From CAZTTG01 sp964615935 (GTDB lineage: Bacteria > Planctomycetota > UBA1135 > GCA-002686595), in contig CAZTTG010000098.1 in NCBI GenBank assembly GCA_964615935.1, positions 1-23,614 of the forward strand: 23,614 nucleotides of DNA, read 5' to 3'. The notes below the pieces were generated by a model. It worked only from the letters and a program-made list of their open reading frames with translations, had not been told where the DNA came from and did no database searches. This document shows positions 1 through 6,311 of this stretch, one piece after another (within the stretch, counting starts at the first letter, position 1; each line of letters begins with the position of its first letter). The translations under genes and the position numbers were made by a program.

Positions 1-62
1 CGGCCTCGTCACAGCCTCCCGGGACGCCCACGGGATTCCTGCCCCCACGAGCGATTCCTCCA
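1..62 (-). repeat. Degenerate interspersed repeat, inverted copy
   Basis: Read on the minus strand, this stretch matches the plus-strand sequence at about 440-501. Shared blocks are GGAGGAATCG, then CAGGAATCCCGT, then GGCTGTGACGAG, with substitutions in between. The orientation is opposite to the other two clear copies, so copies at the two ends of the leading intergenic region face each other. No coding sense was found. The window edge may truncate it. It could be a genome-wide extragenic repeat or a decayed mobile-element end; the sequence alone does not decide. Confidence 0.6.
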
Positions 63-109
63 GCGGTGAGGCGAGGCCCACGCAATTGGAGCCTTGGACG
101 GTTCGACCG

Positions 110-164
110 ATGGTCTCGCCACATACTCGGTGCGCTGCGCGCACCGAGTATGTGGCGTGACCAT
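110..164. repeat. Long inverted repeat, perfect 19-bp stem
   Basis: Bases 117-135 are exactly complementary to 139-157 around a TGC loop at 136-138. After one T/T mismatch (116/158) pairing continues through 110-115 with 159-164, giving a 26-position stem with a single mismatch. No T-run follows on either side, so a classical intrinsic terminator is not supported. It could be a rho-independent-like end of an upstream gene outside the window, a protein-binding site or an extragenic palindrome. Confidence 0.85.
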
Positions 165-330
165 GTGGTTCTTCCTCCGCCGGGAGGCACGCCGCGCGGA
201 GCGCGGCATCCACTGGTTTTCCTCCCGCCGGAGGCATCCCACGCGGGAACCGCGTGTCCATCGGCGAACCGTCCGAGGCTGGCGTTGCGGTCATAGCGCC
301 GCAGCGCCGGAAGGAGGAGCATCGGAGGTG

Positions 331-372
331 AGGAATCCCCTGGGCTTCCCGCCAGGCGTCGACGAGTTCGCG
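331..372 (+). repeat. Degenerate interspersed repeat, copy 2
   Basis: The block AGGAATCCC, four bases, then GGCTTCCCGCCAGGC and GACGAGT is shared with the copy at 460-501 with only a few substitutions and one small indel. Spacing between the two plus-strand copies is about 129 bases. The repeat does not keep an open frame across copies. Confidence 0.65.
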
Positions 373-439
373 CCCGCTCCGCGGGCGCGCGAGGAGACCG
401 CTCACGGCTGCCTTCGCTCGGGCCCACGCCGCACGGTTG

Positions 440-501
440 GAGGAATCGGTATCAGGCGCAGGAATCCCGTCGGCTTCCCGCCAGGCTGTGACGAGTCCGC
501 C
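440..501 (+). repeat. Degenerate interspersed repeat, copy 3
   Basis: This is the best-preserved plus-strand copy. It begins GGAGGAATCGG, continues CAGGAATCCCGT and GGCTTCCCGCCAGGC, and ends GTGACGAGTCC. Its 5' half matches the inverted copy at 1-62 and its 3' half matches both other copies, which defines a unit of roughly 60 bases. Confidence 0.65.
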
Positions 502-572
502 CCCTCACCACCTCCGACCCGAATGAGACCGGGAATCCCGCAACCACTCCGCCCTCGCCCCGTCCCCCCAGC

Positions 573-1448
573 GTGACCCTGCGCGATCCCCCCATCTACC
601 TCTCCCCGATCGGTCCCTCCTGGCCGCAACGCCTCAATCAAATCGAAGGCCCCCCCGCCGAGCTCTGGGCCCGGGGCCGACTCGAGCTGCTTCGATCGCG
701 ACCGGCCGTCGCGATCGTGGGCAGCCGCGCTCCCACCCCCTACGGCGAGGCCCAGGCCCGTCGCTTCGCGCGCGCCCTGGCTTCCGCCGGCCTCCTGATC
801 GTCAGCGGCATGGCGCGGGGGATCGACCACGCGGCGCACGAGGGGGCCTTCGAGGTCGAGGGCGACACCCTGGCCGTCCTGGGCTGCGGCGTGGACCGGC
901 CCTGGCCGGCCGGCCCCCTGGCCGAGCGCCTCGCCGTCGACGGTCTCCTCCTCTCCGAGCTCGAGCCAGGCGCCCCCCCGCGAAGGCACCACTTCCCCCG
1001 CCGCAACCGCCTGATCTCGGGCCTGGCCGCCGCCGTCCTGGTGATCGAGGCCGCGCGGGCCTCCGGCTCCCTGATCACGGCCCGCTGGGCCGCGGACCAG
1101 GGGCGCGACGTCTTCGCCCTGCCGGGCCGGGTCGACCACCCCATGTCGCGCGGCGCCCACCACCTCATCCGCGAGGGCGCCGCCCTGGTCGAGGATCCCG
1201 AGGAGATCCTGGCAGACCTGGGGCTGGACTCCCCGCCCGCCCCCAAGGCGGGGAGGAACCGATCCCACCCCCACGTCGACGAGCTGGAGCGGGACCTGCT
1301 CGACGCCCTCCGGGGCGAGACCCTCACCGCCGAGGAGCTGTCCGCCCAGCTCGGCCGCGAGCTCACCGCTGTCCTGGCATCCCTGGTCGCCCTGGAGCTG
1401 CGCGGCCTCGCGGTCCGCGGGCCGGGGGGGCTGCACCGCCTGGCCTGA
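573..1448 (+). CDS. dprA: DNA processing protein DprA (Smf)
   Basis: DprA loads RecA onto incoming single-stranded DNA during natural transformation and acts in the cytoplasm. The 291-residue product shows the family signatures in order: GSRAPTPYG at about 50-58, SGMARGIDHAAH at 78-89, VLGCGVDRPWP at 102-112, HFPRRNRLISG at 140-150, ASGSLITARWAADQGRDVFALPG at 163-185 in pieces, and a C-terminal winged-helix-like segment at 235-290. It lacks the N-terminal SAM-like extension of longer DprA proteins, so it is a short form. The start chosen is GTG; no strong ribosome-binding site precedes it. It converges with a membrane-protein gene ending only 9 bases away. Presence of dprA alone does not prove competence. 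Confidence 0.93.
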   Translation: MTLRDPPIYLSPIGPSWPQRLNQIEGPPAELWARGRLELLRSRPAVAIVGSRAPTPYGEAQARRFARALASAGLLIVSGMARGIDHAAHEGAFEVEGDTLAVLGCGVDRPWPAGPLAERLAVDGLLLSELEPGAPPRRHHFPRRNRLISGLAAAVLVIEAARASGSLITARWAADQGRDVFALPGRVDHPMSRGAHHLIREGAALVEDPEEILADLGLDSPPAPKAGRNRSHPHVDELERDLLDALRGETLTAEELSAQLGRELTAVLASLVALELRGLAVRGPGGLHRLA

Positions 1449-1457
1449 GCGGCCGAC

Positions 1458-1658
1458 TCAGGACACCGACGCCAGCGTGTGCTCCAGGAGCAGCATGATC
1501 GCCGCCAGCACCGCGCAGCCGAGCAGGAAGACCCCGAAGCGGCGGGGGATGCTCTTCAGCGCCCCGGCGTCGGTGGACTCCGTGTAGAAGGCGCCCAGCG
1601 CGACGATCACCAGGGAGATCGCGGCGAAGAGGGCGAGGTGCGTCCACAGGTCGTTCAC
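1458..1658 (-). CDS. Small two-TM membrane protein
   Basis: A 66-residue protein with two hydrophobic stretches, about 7-24 and 42-60, separated by a short polar loop containing ESTDAG and SIPRR. I do not recognise a family. It starts with GTG in a GTGA overlap with the stop of the larger upstream membrane protein (1655-1658), so the two are translationally coupled and very likely function together in the inner membrane. Both frames keep coding character, which supports reality despite the size. Confidence 0.7.
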   Translation of the reverse strand: MNDLWTHLALFAAISLVIVALGAFYTESTDAGALKSIPRRFGVFLLGCAVLAAIMLLLEHTLASVS

Positions 1659-2494
1659 GCGCCCGCCTCGCTTTCCCCACCCGCCGGCTCCACCGGGGCC
1701 TCCTCAGCGCGCGGCCGCAGCAGCCGGTCCTCCTCGCGGCCGTAGACGTCCAGCACGGCCAGGATGTTGAGCAGGCCGGCCACGCAGCCGAAGACCAGGC
1801 CCGCGTCGGCGTAGCGGATCTCGTGCTGCACGCGCAGGGCCCCGCCCGCGAGCTCGGCGAGGGCGGCCGGCAGACCCAGCATGAACTGGCCCGACCAGTA
1901 GTAGAAGTGGCGCTCGCGGCTGAGGTTGGAGCCATCGGCCAGCCAGGTGCCCCAGGCGAAGAGCCCCACCAGCAGGACGAAGATCATCAGGGCCCGCACG
2001 CGCCGGCCCTGCAGCAGGTGCCCCAGGCCGGGGATCAGCCAGCCGGCCAGGGCCAGCAGCACGGGCGAGCGACCCGTCCGCTGCGCCCTCCCGCCCAGCC
2101 GGCAGGCGAGGTGGGCGTGCACCATCGCGAAGGCGTTCAGCACGCCGGCCAGGCCCGCCAGCACGCTGCCGAGGCGGATGGTGTCGGGCCAGGGCCGCGG
2201 GTGGCCGAGGCCGAAGCCGAAGTGGTGCATCTGCCACAGGTAGCCGCCCAGGTTGCCGATCTCGGGGGAGAGGACCGGGGCGAGCGACGAGCGCAGCTCG
2301 ACGTCGAGGTACTCGAAGGTCATCCCGGAGGAGAGCAGGAGTCCCAGGAGGAACAGGCCCTCGATCGCGACGAAGACGGCCGCAGCCCAGGCCACGCGAC
2401 CCAGGTAGAGGTGGCCGGCGCCGGGCAGGAACCAGGTGAGGAGCACCGCGACCAGGGGCACGCCGACGGGACGCTGGGATTCGGATTCGCTCAT
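1655..2494 (-). CDS. Polytopic membrane protein with two PGxGH repeats
   Basis: A 279-residue integral membrane protein with about six hydrophobic segments. It contains an internal duplication: TWFLPGAGHLYLGR near residues 20-33 and GWLIPGLGHLLQGRR near 152-166, each opening a pair of membrane helices. This W-[LF]-[IL]-P-G-x-G-H motif is typical of uncharacterised membrane families of the DUF6677/TM2-like type; that assignment is from memory and tentative. The C-terminal 25 residues are acidic and probably cytoplasmic. It is the first gene of a two-gene minus-strand unit with the 66-residue protein. No Shine-Dalgarno sequence precedes the ATG. Function unknown. Confidence 0.8.
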   Translation of the reverse strand: MSESESQRPVGVPLVAVLLTWFLPGAGHLYLGRVAWAAAVFVAIEGLFLLGLLLSSGMTFEYLDVELRSSLAPVLSPEIGNLGGYLWQMHHFGFGLGHPRPWPDTIRLGSVLAGLAGVLNAFAMVHAHLACRLGGRAQRTGRSPVLLALAGWLIPGLGHLLQGRRVRALMIFVLLVGLFAWGTWLADGSNLSRERHFYYWSGQFMLGLPAALAELAGGALRVQHEIRYADAGLVFGCVAGLLNILAVLDVYGREEDRLLRPRAEEAPVEPAGGESEAGA

Positions 2495-2620
2495 GGCGGA
2501 GCGCAGGGTTCTATCAGATTCTCGCCCGGGGATCGAAGCGGGGGCCGCTCCGAATTCGCGAAAGGGGCCGGGCTCGAGCCTGGATCGCGACCCGGCGCGC
2601 TGACATCATGCCGGGCCGGC

Positions 2621-3043
2621 ATGCCCGAGTACGAGTTCGAACACCGGCTGCGAGTCCGCTACGCCGAGACCGACCAGATGGGGGTCGCGCACCACTCCTC
2701 TTACGTGATCTGGTTCGAGGAGGCGCGCACGGCCTTCATGCGGGCCCGGGGCCTGCCCTACTCCGAGCTCGAGCGGGCCGGCTGGGCCCTGGTCGTCCGC
2801 CGGGTGGCCCTGCGCTACCGGGTCTCGACCCGCTACGAGGAGGAGCTCGCCGTCCGCGTCCGCACCGCCGCCCTGGGCAGGGCCTCCCTGACCTTCGAGT
2901 ACGAGATCGCCCGGACCGAGGACGGCCTGAGGATCGCCACCGGCTCCACGGAGCTGGCCTGCGTGGACCTCTCGCACCCCGAGCGGAGGCCCACGGCCCT
3001 CCCCGAGCGCCTGCTGCAGCGCCTCTCCTCCCCCGGGGCCTGA
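2621..3043 (+). CDS. 4HBT hotdog acyl-CoA thioesterase (YbgC/FadM-like)
   Basis: A 140-residue single-domain protein of the 4-hydroxybenzoyl-CoA thioesterase family, expected to hydrolyse acyl-CoA thioesters in the cytoplasm as a tetramer. The active-site block RYAETDQMGVAHHSSYV lies at about 13-29, with Asp18 in the position of the catalytic Asp of YbgC-type enzymes, followed by WFEEARTAFM. Length fits the family. I chose the ATG at 2621 because MPEYEFEHRLRVRY is the family's usual beginning; an ATG 13 bases upstream is in another frame. It is divergent from the membrane-protein pair and convergent with the zinc-ribbon gene. Substrate cannot be told. Confidence 0.88.
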   Translation: MPEYEFEHRLRVRYAETDQMGVAHHSSYVIWFEEARTAFMRARGLPYSELERAGWALVVRRVALRYRVSTRYEEELAVRVRTAALGRASLTFEYEIARTEDGLRIATGSTELACVDLSHPERRPTALPERLLQRLSSPGA

Positions 3044-3119
3044 CCGGCCCCCCTGGCTCCTCCGGCCCCGGGCCGAGGCGGATCTACGGCATGCCTGGGC
3101 GGGCGGGGGCGGAGCCCTG

Positions 3120-3353
3120 CTAGCGCTCCAGATAGAGGTCGTCGCCCTCGGGGAGCTGTCCCAGGACCGGGTCCACCTCCGCCTCCTCGGCGGCCGTCGG
3201 GAGGACGAGCCGCGGCAGAACGGGGGGCAGAGCGTCCAGAACGCGCTCGCGGCAGGTGGGGCAGGCGTCGCCGCTCTCCAGGCGGTTCAGGCGGGGGGGA
3301 TCCCCCACTACCTGGCCGCAGGAGAAGCAGATGGTGTCCTTGGATTCCGACAT
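3120..3353 (-). CDS. Small zinc-ribbon protein
   Basis: A 77-residue acidic protein with four cysteines in two CxxC pairs, CFSC at 9-12 and CPTC at 31-34, the spacing of a treble-clef or ribbon zinc site. The C-terminal half is acidic and proline/leucine-rich (PTAAEEAEVDP...GDDLYLER). An alternative in-frame ATG twelve bases upstream lacks a ribosome-binding site; the chosen start has GGCAGG just upstream. The family is not recognised. It is divergent from the isc operon, sharing a roughly 300-base intergenic region. A regulatory link is possible but unproven. Confidence 0.7.
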   Translation of the reverse strand: MSESKDTICFSCGQVVGDPPRLNRLESGDACPTCRERVLDALPPVLPRLVLPTAAEEAEVDPVLGQLPEGDDLYLER

Positions 3354-3536
3354 GACCTGCCTCATCGACCAGGGAGAGGGGCCTCCTTGAGGCCGCCGCG
3401 GGCCCCGAGGGGCTCGGAGGACCCCCAGGACCCGGAATGCCCCTCCCCTCGGACCCGACCCTCCTCCGGATCCAGGGGAGGCGGGCTCGCTCGTCGCCAG
3501 AACCTCTCGCAAACGTGAGTTTTTGGCGCTCCGAAC

Positions 3537-3565
3537 TGGACAGAGGCCCCTTCCGCGCCTATTCT
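3537..3565 (+). promoter_or_regulatory. Sigma70-type promoter of the isc operon
   Basis: A -35 element TGGACA (3537-3542) and a -10 element TATTCT (3560-3565) are separated by exactly 17 bases, predicting transcription from about 3572. It is the best promoter match in the 3354-3661 intergenic region. The same TGGACA/17-base arrangement recurs at the blaI promoter. Confidence 0.6.
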
Positions 3566-3582
3566 GCTTCGCCTGAGCATCC

Positions 3583-3610
3583 GGCCGCTGGTCTCCAGCG
3601 GCCTTTCTTC
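3583..3610 (+). terminator. Terminator-like hairpin in the iscR leader
   Basis: GGCCGCTGG (3583-3591) is perfectly complementary to CCAGCGGCC (3595-3603) around a TCT loop, and TTTCTTC follows at 3604-3610. The 9-bp GC stem plus pyrimidine/U tract resembles an intrinsic terminator. The nearest upstream gene points the other way, and the predicted isc promoter lies just before it, so it sits in the operon's own 5' leader. It could act as an attenuator. Confidence 0.6.
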
Positions 3611-3619
3611 GACCCCCAA

Positions 3620-3639
3620 TTGGCACTAAAAAGGTGCCC
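3620..3639. promoter_or_regulatory. Inverted repeat, candidate operator or leader hairpin
   Basis: GGCAC (3622-3626) and GTGCC (3634-3638) flank the A-rich spacer TAAAAAG, 23 bases before the iscR start. It is the only A-rich palindrome in the leader, so it may be an Rrf2/IscR binding site or a second RNA hairpin. No consensus for this lineage is known to me. Confidence 0.35.
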
Positions 3640-3661
3640 TATCCGCCCTCCCCCGCCTCTC

Positions 3662-4126
3662 ATGCTCCAGCTCACCAAGCGCACCGAGTACGGGCTCATC
3701 GCCCTGGTCCACCTGGCGGACCGGGGGGACGAGCTCGTCAGCGCCCGGGAGGTCTGCGATCGCTTCCCCCTCCCCCGGAGGCTGGTGGCCGAGGCCCTCA
3801 AGGACCTCGCCCGGGCGGATCTCCTGATCTCCCAGCGGGGCGCCACCGGCGGCTACGGCCTGGCGCGGAGCGCCGACGAGATCACCCTCGGCCAGGTGGT
3901 CGCCGCCCTCGAGGGGCGCCCCACCATGGCGAGCTGCGAGGCCCTGGGCCCGGCCCGCGGCGGGGAGTGCGAGGTCGAGGCCACCTGCCCCATCCGCTCC
4001 CCCATCCACCGCATCCGGGAGCGGCTGTGGCACCTGATGGAGCGCACCACCCTGCGCTCGATCACCGAATTCCCCCAGGCCATCCTGCCCTCCGAGAGCG
4101 ACTCCCTCCTGACCCGCGAGCCCTGA
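3662..4126 (+). CDS. iscR: Rrf2-family Fe-S regulator IscR
   Basis: A 154-residue winged-helix transcription factor that senses Fe-S status, normally repressing its own isc operon when it carries a [2Fe-2S] cluster. The start MLQLTKRTEYGLIALVHLA is typical of Rrf2 proteins, and the recognition region is followed by GATGGYGLAR at 60-69. Three cysteines, Cys92, Cys103 and Cys109, sit where IscR has its cluster ligands. The first spacing is ten residues rather than the five in E. coli IscR (Cys92-x5-Cys98-x5-Cys104), an insertion of PARGG-like sequence. It is the first gene of the operon, four bases from iscS, with no clear Shine-Dalgarno. Placement next to iscS makes IscR the best name among Rrf2 proteins. 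Confidence 0.92.
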   Translation: MLQLTKRTEYGLIALVHLADRGDELVSAREVCDRFPLPRRLVAEALKDLARADLLISQRGATGGYGLARSADEITLGQVVAALEGRPTMASCEALGPARGGECEVEATCPIRSPIHRIRERLWHLMERTTLRSITEFPQAILPSESDSLLTREP

Positions 4127-4130
4127 CGCC

Positions 4131-5348
4131 ATGCAGCGCCCCATCTACCTCGACTTCCAGGCCACCACGCCCGTCGATCCCCGGGTCCTCGAGGCCATGA
4201 TGCCTTGCTTCACCGAGGTCTACGGAAACGCCGCCAGCCGCAACCACGCGTTCGGCTGGACGGCGGAGAAGCTGGTCGAGAAGGCCCGCGGCCAGATCGC
4301 CTCCCTCATCGGCGCCTCGCCCAAGGAGATCATCTTCACCTCCGGATCGACCGAGTCGATCAACCTGGCGATGAAGGGGGTGGCCGAGATGTACGGCTCC
4401 AAGGGCCGGCACATCATCACCCAGCAGGCCGAGCACAAGGCGGTCCTCGACGTCAGCAAGCACCTGGAGAAGCAGGGCTTCGAGCTGAGCTGGCTGCAGC
4501 CCGATTCGACCGGGCGGGTGAGCGCCGAGCAGGTGGCCGAGGCCCTGCGGGAGGACACCATCCTGGTGTCCCTCATGTGGGCCAACAACGAGGTGGGCAC
4601 CCTGAACCCGATCCGCGAGATCGGCGAGCTGTGCCACGAGCGCGGGGTCCTCTTCTTCACCGACGCCACCCAGGCGGTGGGCAAGATCCCGGTGGACGTC
4701 CAGGCCGACAACGTGGACATGCTGTGTCTGTCGGCCCACAAGATGTACGGGCCCAAGGGGACCGGAGCGATGTACGTCCGCCGCCGCAAGCCGCGCGTGA
4801 GGCTGGTGGCCCAGATGGACGGCGGCGGCCACGAGCGCGGGATGCGCTCGGGGACCCTGAACGTGCCCGGAATCGTCGGCCTGGGCGCGGCCTGCGAGCT
4901 CTGCCGCGAGCAGATGCAGGAGGAGTCCGAGCGCACCGCGGGGCTGCGGGACCGCCTGGAAGGCCGGATCCTGGGGAGCCTGGATCAGGTCCACGTGAAC
5001 GGCAATCCGGAGCACCGTCTGCCGGGCTGTCTGAACCTCTCCTTCGCCTACGTCGAGGGCGAGTCGCTCCTGATGGGGATCAGCGACATCGCGGTCTCCT
5101 CCGGCTCGGCCTGCACCTCGGCCAGCCTCGAGCCCAGCCACGTGCTGCGGGCCATGGGCGTGGGCGACGACCTGGCGCACAGCTCGATCCGCTTGGGGGT
5201 GGGCCGCACCACCACCGAGGAGGAGGTCGACTACGCGGCCGACCAGATCATCGGCGCGGTGCGACGCCTGCGGGAGCTGTCGCCCCTGTACGAGATGGCC
5301 CAGGAGGGCATCGACATCTCCAGCATCGAGTGGGAGAAGGAGCACTGA
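4131..5348 (+). CDS. iscS: Cysteine desulfurase IscS
   Basis: This PLP enzyme converts cysteine to alanine and passes persulfide sulfur to IscU. The 405-residue product matches E. coli IscS in length (404) and layout: N-terminal YLDFQATTPVDPRV, the PLP-region His102 in QQAEHK, the Schiff-base Lys204 in SAHKMYGPKG, and the mobile persulfide-forming Cys328 in SSGSACTSASLEPSHVL, characteristic of the long loop of group I enzymes. The C-terminal tail SPLYEMAQEGIDISSIEWEKEH is the IscU-docking tail found in IscS rather than NifS. It is second in the operon; a 64-base spacer with a 6-bp GC hairpin (5350-5370) separates it from iscU. Confidence 0.98.
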   Translation: MQRPIYLDFQATTPVDPRVLEAMMPCFTEVYGNAASRNHAFGWTAEKLVEKARGQIASLIGASPKEIIFTSGSTESINLAMKGVAEMYGSKGRHIITQQAEHKAVLDVSKHLEKQGFELSWLQPDSTGRVSAEQVAEALREDTILVSLMWANNEVGTLNPIREIGELCHERGVLFFTDATQAVGKIPVDVQADNVDMLCLSAHKMYGPKGTGAMYVRRRKPRVRLVAQMDGGGHERGMRSGTLNVPGIVGLGAACELCREQMQEESERTAGLRDRLEGRILGSLDQVHVNGNPEHRLPGCLNLSFAYVEGESLLMGISDIAVSSGSACTSASLEPSHVLRAMGVGDDLAHSSIRLGVGRTTTEEEVDYAADQIIGAVRRLRELSPLYEMAQEGIDISSIEWEKEH

Positions 5349-5412
5349 TCGCGCGGCCTCGAGGCGCGCGGAGACCGTATCGGCAGGAATCGAACCACCA
5401 CCCATATCAGCC

Positions 5413-5814
5413 ATGCCCTACAGCGACAAGGTCCTCGACCACTACAACCACCCCCGCAACGTCGGCTCCCTGGACAAGCACTCGGACCAGGTGGGTACCG
5501 GCGTTGTGGGAGCACCCGAGTGCGGCGACGTGATGAAGCTGCAGATCGAGGTCGAGGGCGACCGCATCGTGGACGCCAAGTTCAAGACCTTCGGCTGTGG
5601 ATCGGCCATCGCCAGCTCCTCGCTGGCGACCGAGTGGGTCAAGGGCAAGACCCTCGACCAGGCCCTGCAGCTGAAGAACACCGAGATCGTGGAGGAGCTG
5701 TCCCTCCCGCCGGTGAAGATCCACTGCAGCGTGCTGGCCGAGGACGCCATCCGATCGGCCATCAAGGACTTCAAGCAGAAGCAACCCAGCAAGAGCGGAG
5801 CTACGAACCGATGA
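5413..5814 (+). CDS. iscU: Fe-S cluster scaffold IscU
   Basis: The 133-residue scaffold on which [2Fe-2S] clusters are built. It begins MPYSDKVLDHYNHPRNVG. The three ligand cysteines are Cys37 (APECGD, with Asp39 two residues on), Cys62 (TFGCGSA) and Cys105 (IHCSVLAEDA). The HscA recognition motif LPPVK is intact at 98-102, matching the presence of hscA downstream. Its stop overlaps the iscA start (ATGA at 5811-5814), so iscU and iscA are translationally coupled. No Shine-Dalgarno is evident before the ATG. Confidence 0.98.
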   Translation: MPYSDKVLDHYNHPRNVGSLDKHSDQVGTGVVGAPECGDVMKLQIEVEGDRIVDAKFKTFGCGSAIASSSLATEWVKGKTLDQALQLKNTEIVEELSLPPVKIHCSVLAEDAIRSAIKDFKQKQPSKSGATNR

Positions 5815-6137
5815 TCTCCATCACCGAACGCGCGGCCCAGGAGCTGCGACGCATCATGGAGGAGCAGAGCCTTCCCCAGGACACGGCCGTGCGCCTGGGC
5901 ATCCAGGGCGGCGGCTGCTCGGGCTTCAACTACACCCTGGGCTTCGACGACCGCGTCCAGGAGGCCGACCAGGTCAGCGAGGTCGAGGGCTTCAAGGTGG
6001 TCTGCGACCCCAAGAGCTTCCTGTACCTCAACGGCACCTCGGTCGACTTCGAGGACAGCCTGATGGGCCGCGGCTTCAAGTTCAACAACCCCAACGCGGT
6101 CAAGAGCTGCGGCTGCGGCGAGTCCTTCAGCGTTTAG
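5811..6137 (+). CDS. iscA: A-type Fe-S carrier IscA
   Basis: A 108-residue A-type carrier that takes clusters from IscU to target proteins. The conserved cysteines are Cys36 in GGGCSGFNY and Cys100/Cys102 in KSCGCGESFSV, the canonical C-x63-C-x-C arrangement. The N-terminus MISITERAAQELRRIM is typical. It overlaps iscU by four bases. Its TAG stop (6135-6137) is shared with the left end of a fold-back element: the element's TA target lies inside the stop codon, and the element's first base, G, restores TAG, so the protein is unchanged. Confidence 0.97.
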   Translation: MISITERAAQELRRIMEEQSLPQDTAVRLGIQGGGCSGFNYTLGFDDRVQEADQVSEVEGFKVVCDPKSFLYLNGTSVDFEDSLMGRGFKFNNPNAVKSCGCGESFSV

Positions 6138-6300
6138 TGTACTGTCCCAGAAACTCGTGCACATATCTCGCGTCCCTGGCGGCCCCTGGCGGCGTTGCAG
6201 CTCCTCCGAGTATTGTGTGCGAATACGCGTCGTCGCTGCGCCTAGCCAGAAACCACCAGGAACACGATCTATGTACACGAGTCTCTGGGACAGCACACTA
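6135..6300. mobile_element. Fold-back MITE-like element with TA ends
   Basis: A 166-base element fills the iscA-hscB gap. The outer 31 bases at the two ends are inverted copies with 28 matches; both begin TAGTGT, and CTGTCCCAGA and ACTCGTG are shared. Complementarity continues with gaps nearly to the centre (GTATT...GAATAC around 6212-6227), so the whole element is an imperfect palindrome. It is flanked by TA on both sides, consistent with a TA target duplication as in IS630/Tc1-mariner elements. It has no ORF, so it would need a transposase elsewhere. Removing it restores TAG and a 10-base gap to hscB. Confidence 0.85.
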
Positions 6301-6311
6301 GGCCCGCTCCC

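Larger units (their letters stand above)
165..572. other. Non-coding region with repeat remnants
   Basis: About 400 bases upstream of dprA hold no convincing gene. Open frames here are arginine/proline-rich and match no family I recognise. Besides the two clear repeat copies listed separately, two weaker copies of the same TGG..TTCCTCCGCC..GGAGGC pattern start near 168 and 216. No sigma70 promoter stands out before dprA. Confidence 0.55.

Noticed and set aside
94..576. Open frame with repeated NPxGFPPG
   Set aside because: The peptide repeat follows from the underlying DNA repeat; other copies are in different frames or inverted, and there is no start signal or family match.
402..1436. Long minus-strand open frame opposite dprA
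   Set aside because: Gly/Arg/Gln-rich composition with no family motif; it is the shadow of dprA, whose motifs are unmistakable.
1823..2620. Upstream extension of the thioesterase frame
   Set aside because: It runs antisense through the membrane-protein gene and gives a Gln/Gly-rich sequence; the domain starts at 2621.
3044..3119. GC-rich hairpin between the convergent thioesterase and zinc-ribbon genes as a terminator
   Set aside because: The stem around 3062-3079 is short with a bulge and no T-run; in such GC-rich sequence it could be chance.
6135..6300. CRISPR-like or riboswitch interpretation of the iscA-hscB gap
   Set aside because: There is no repeat-spacer series, and the pattern of TA-flanked inverted ends fits a MITE better than any riboswitch I know.
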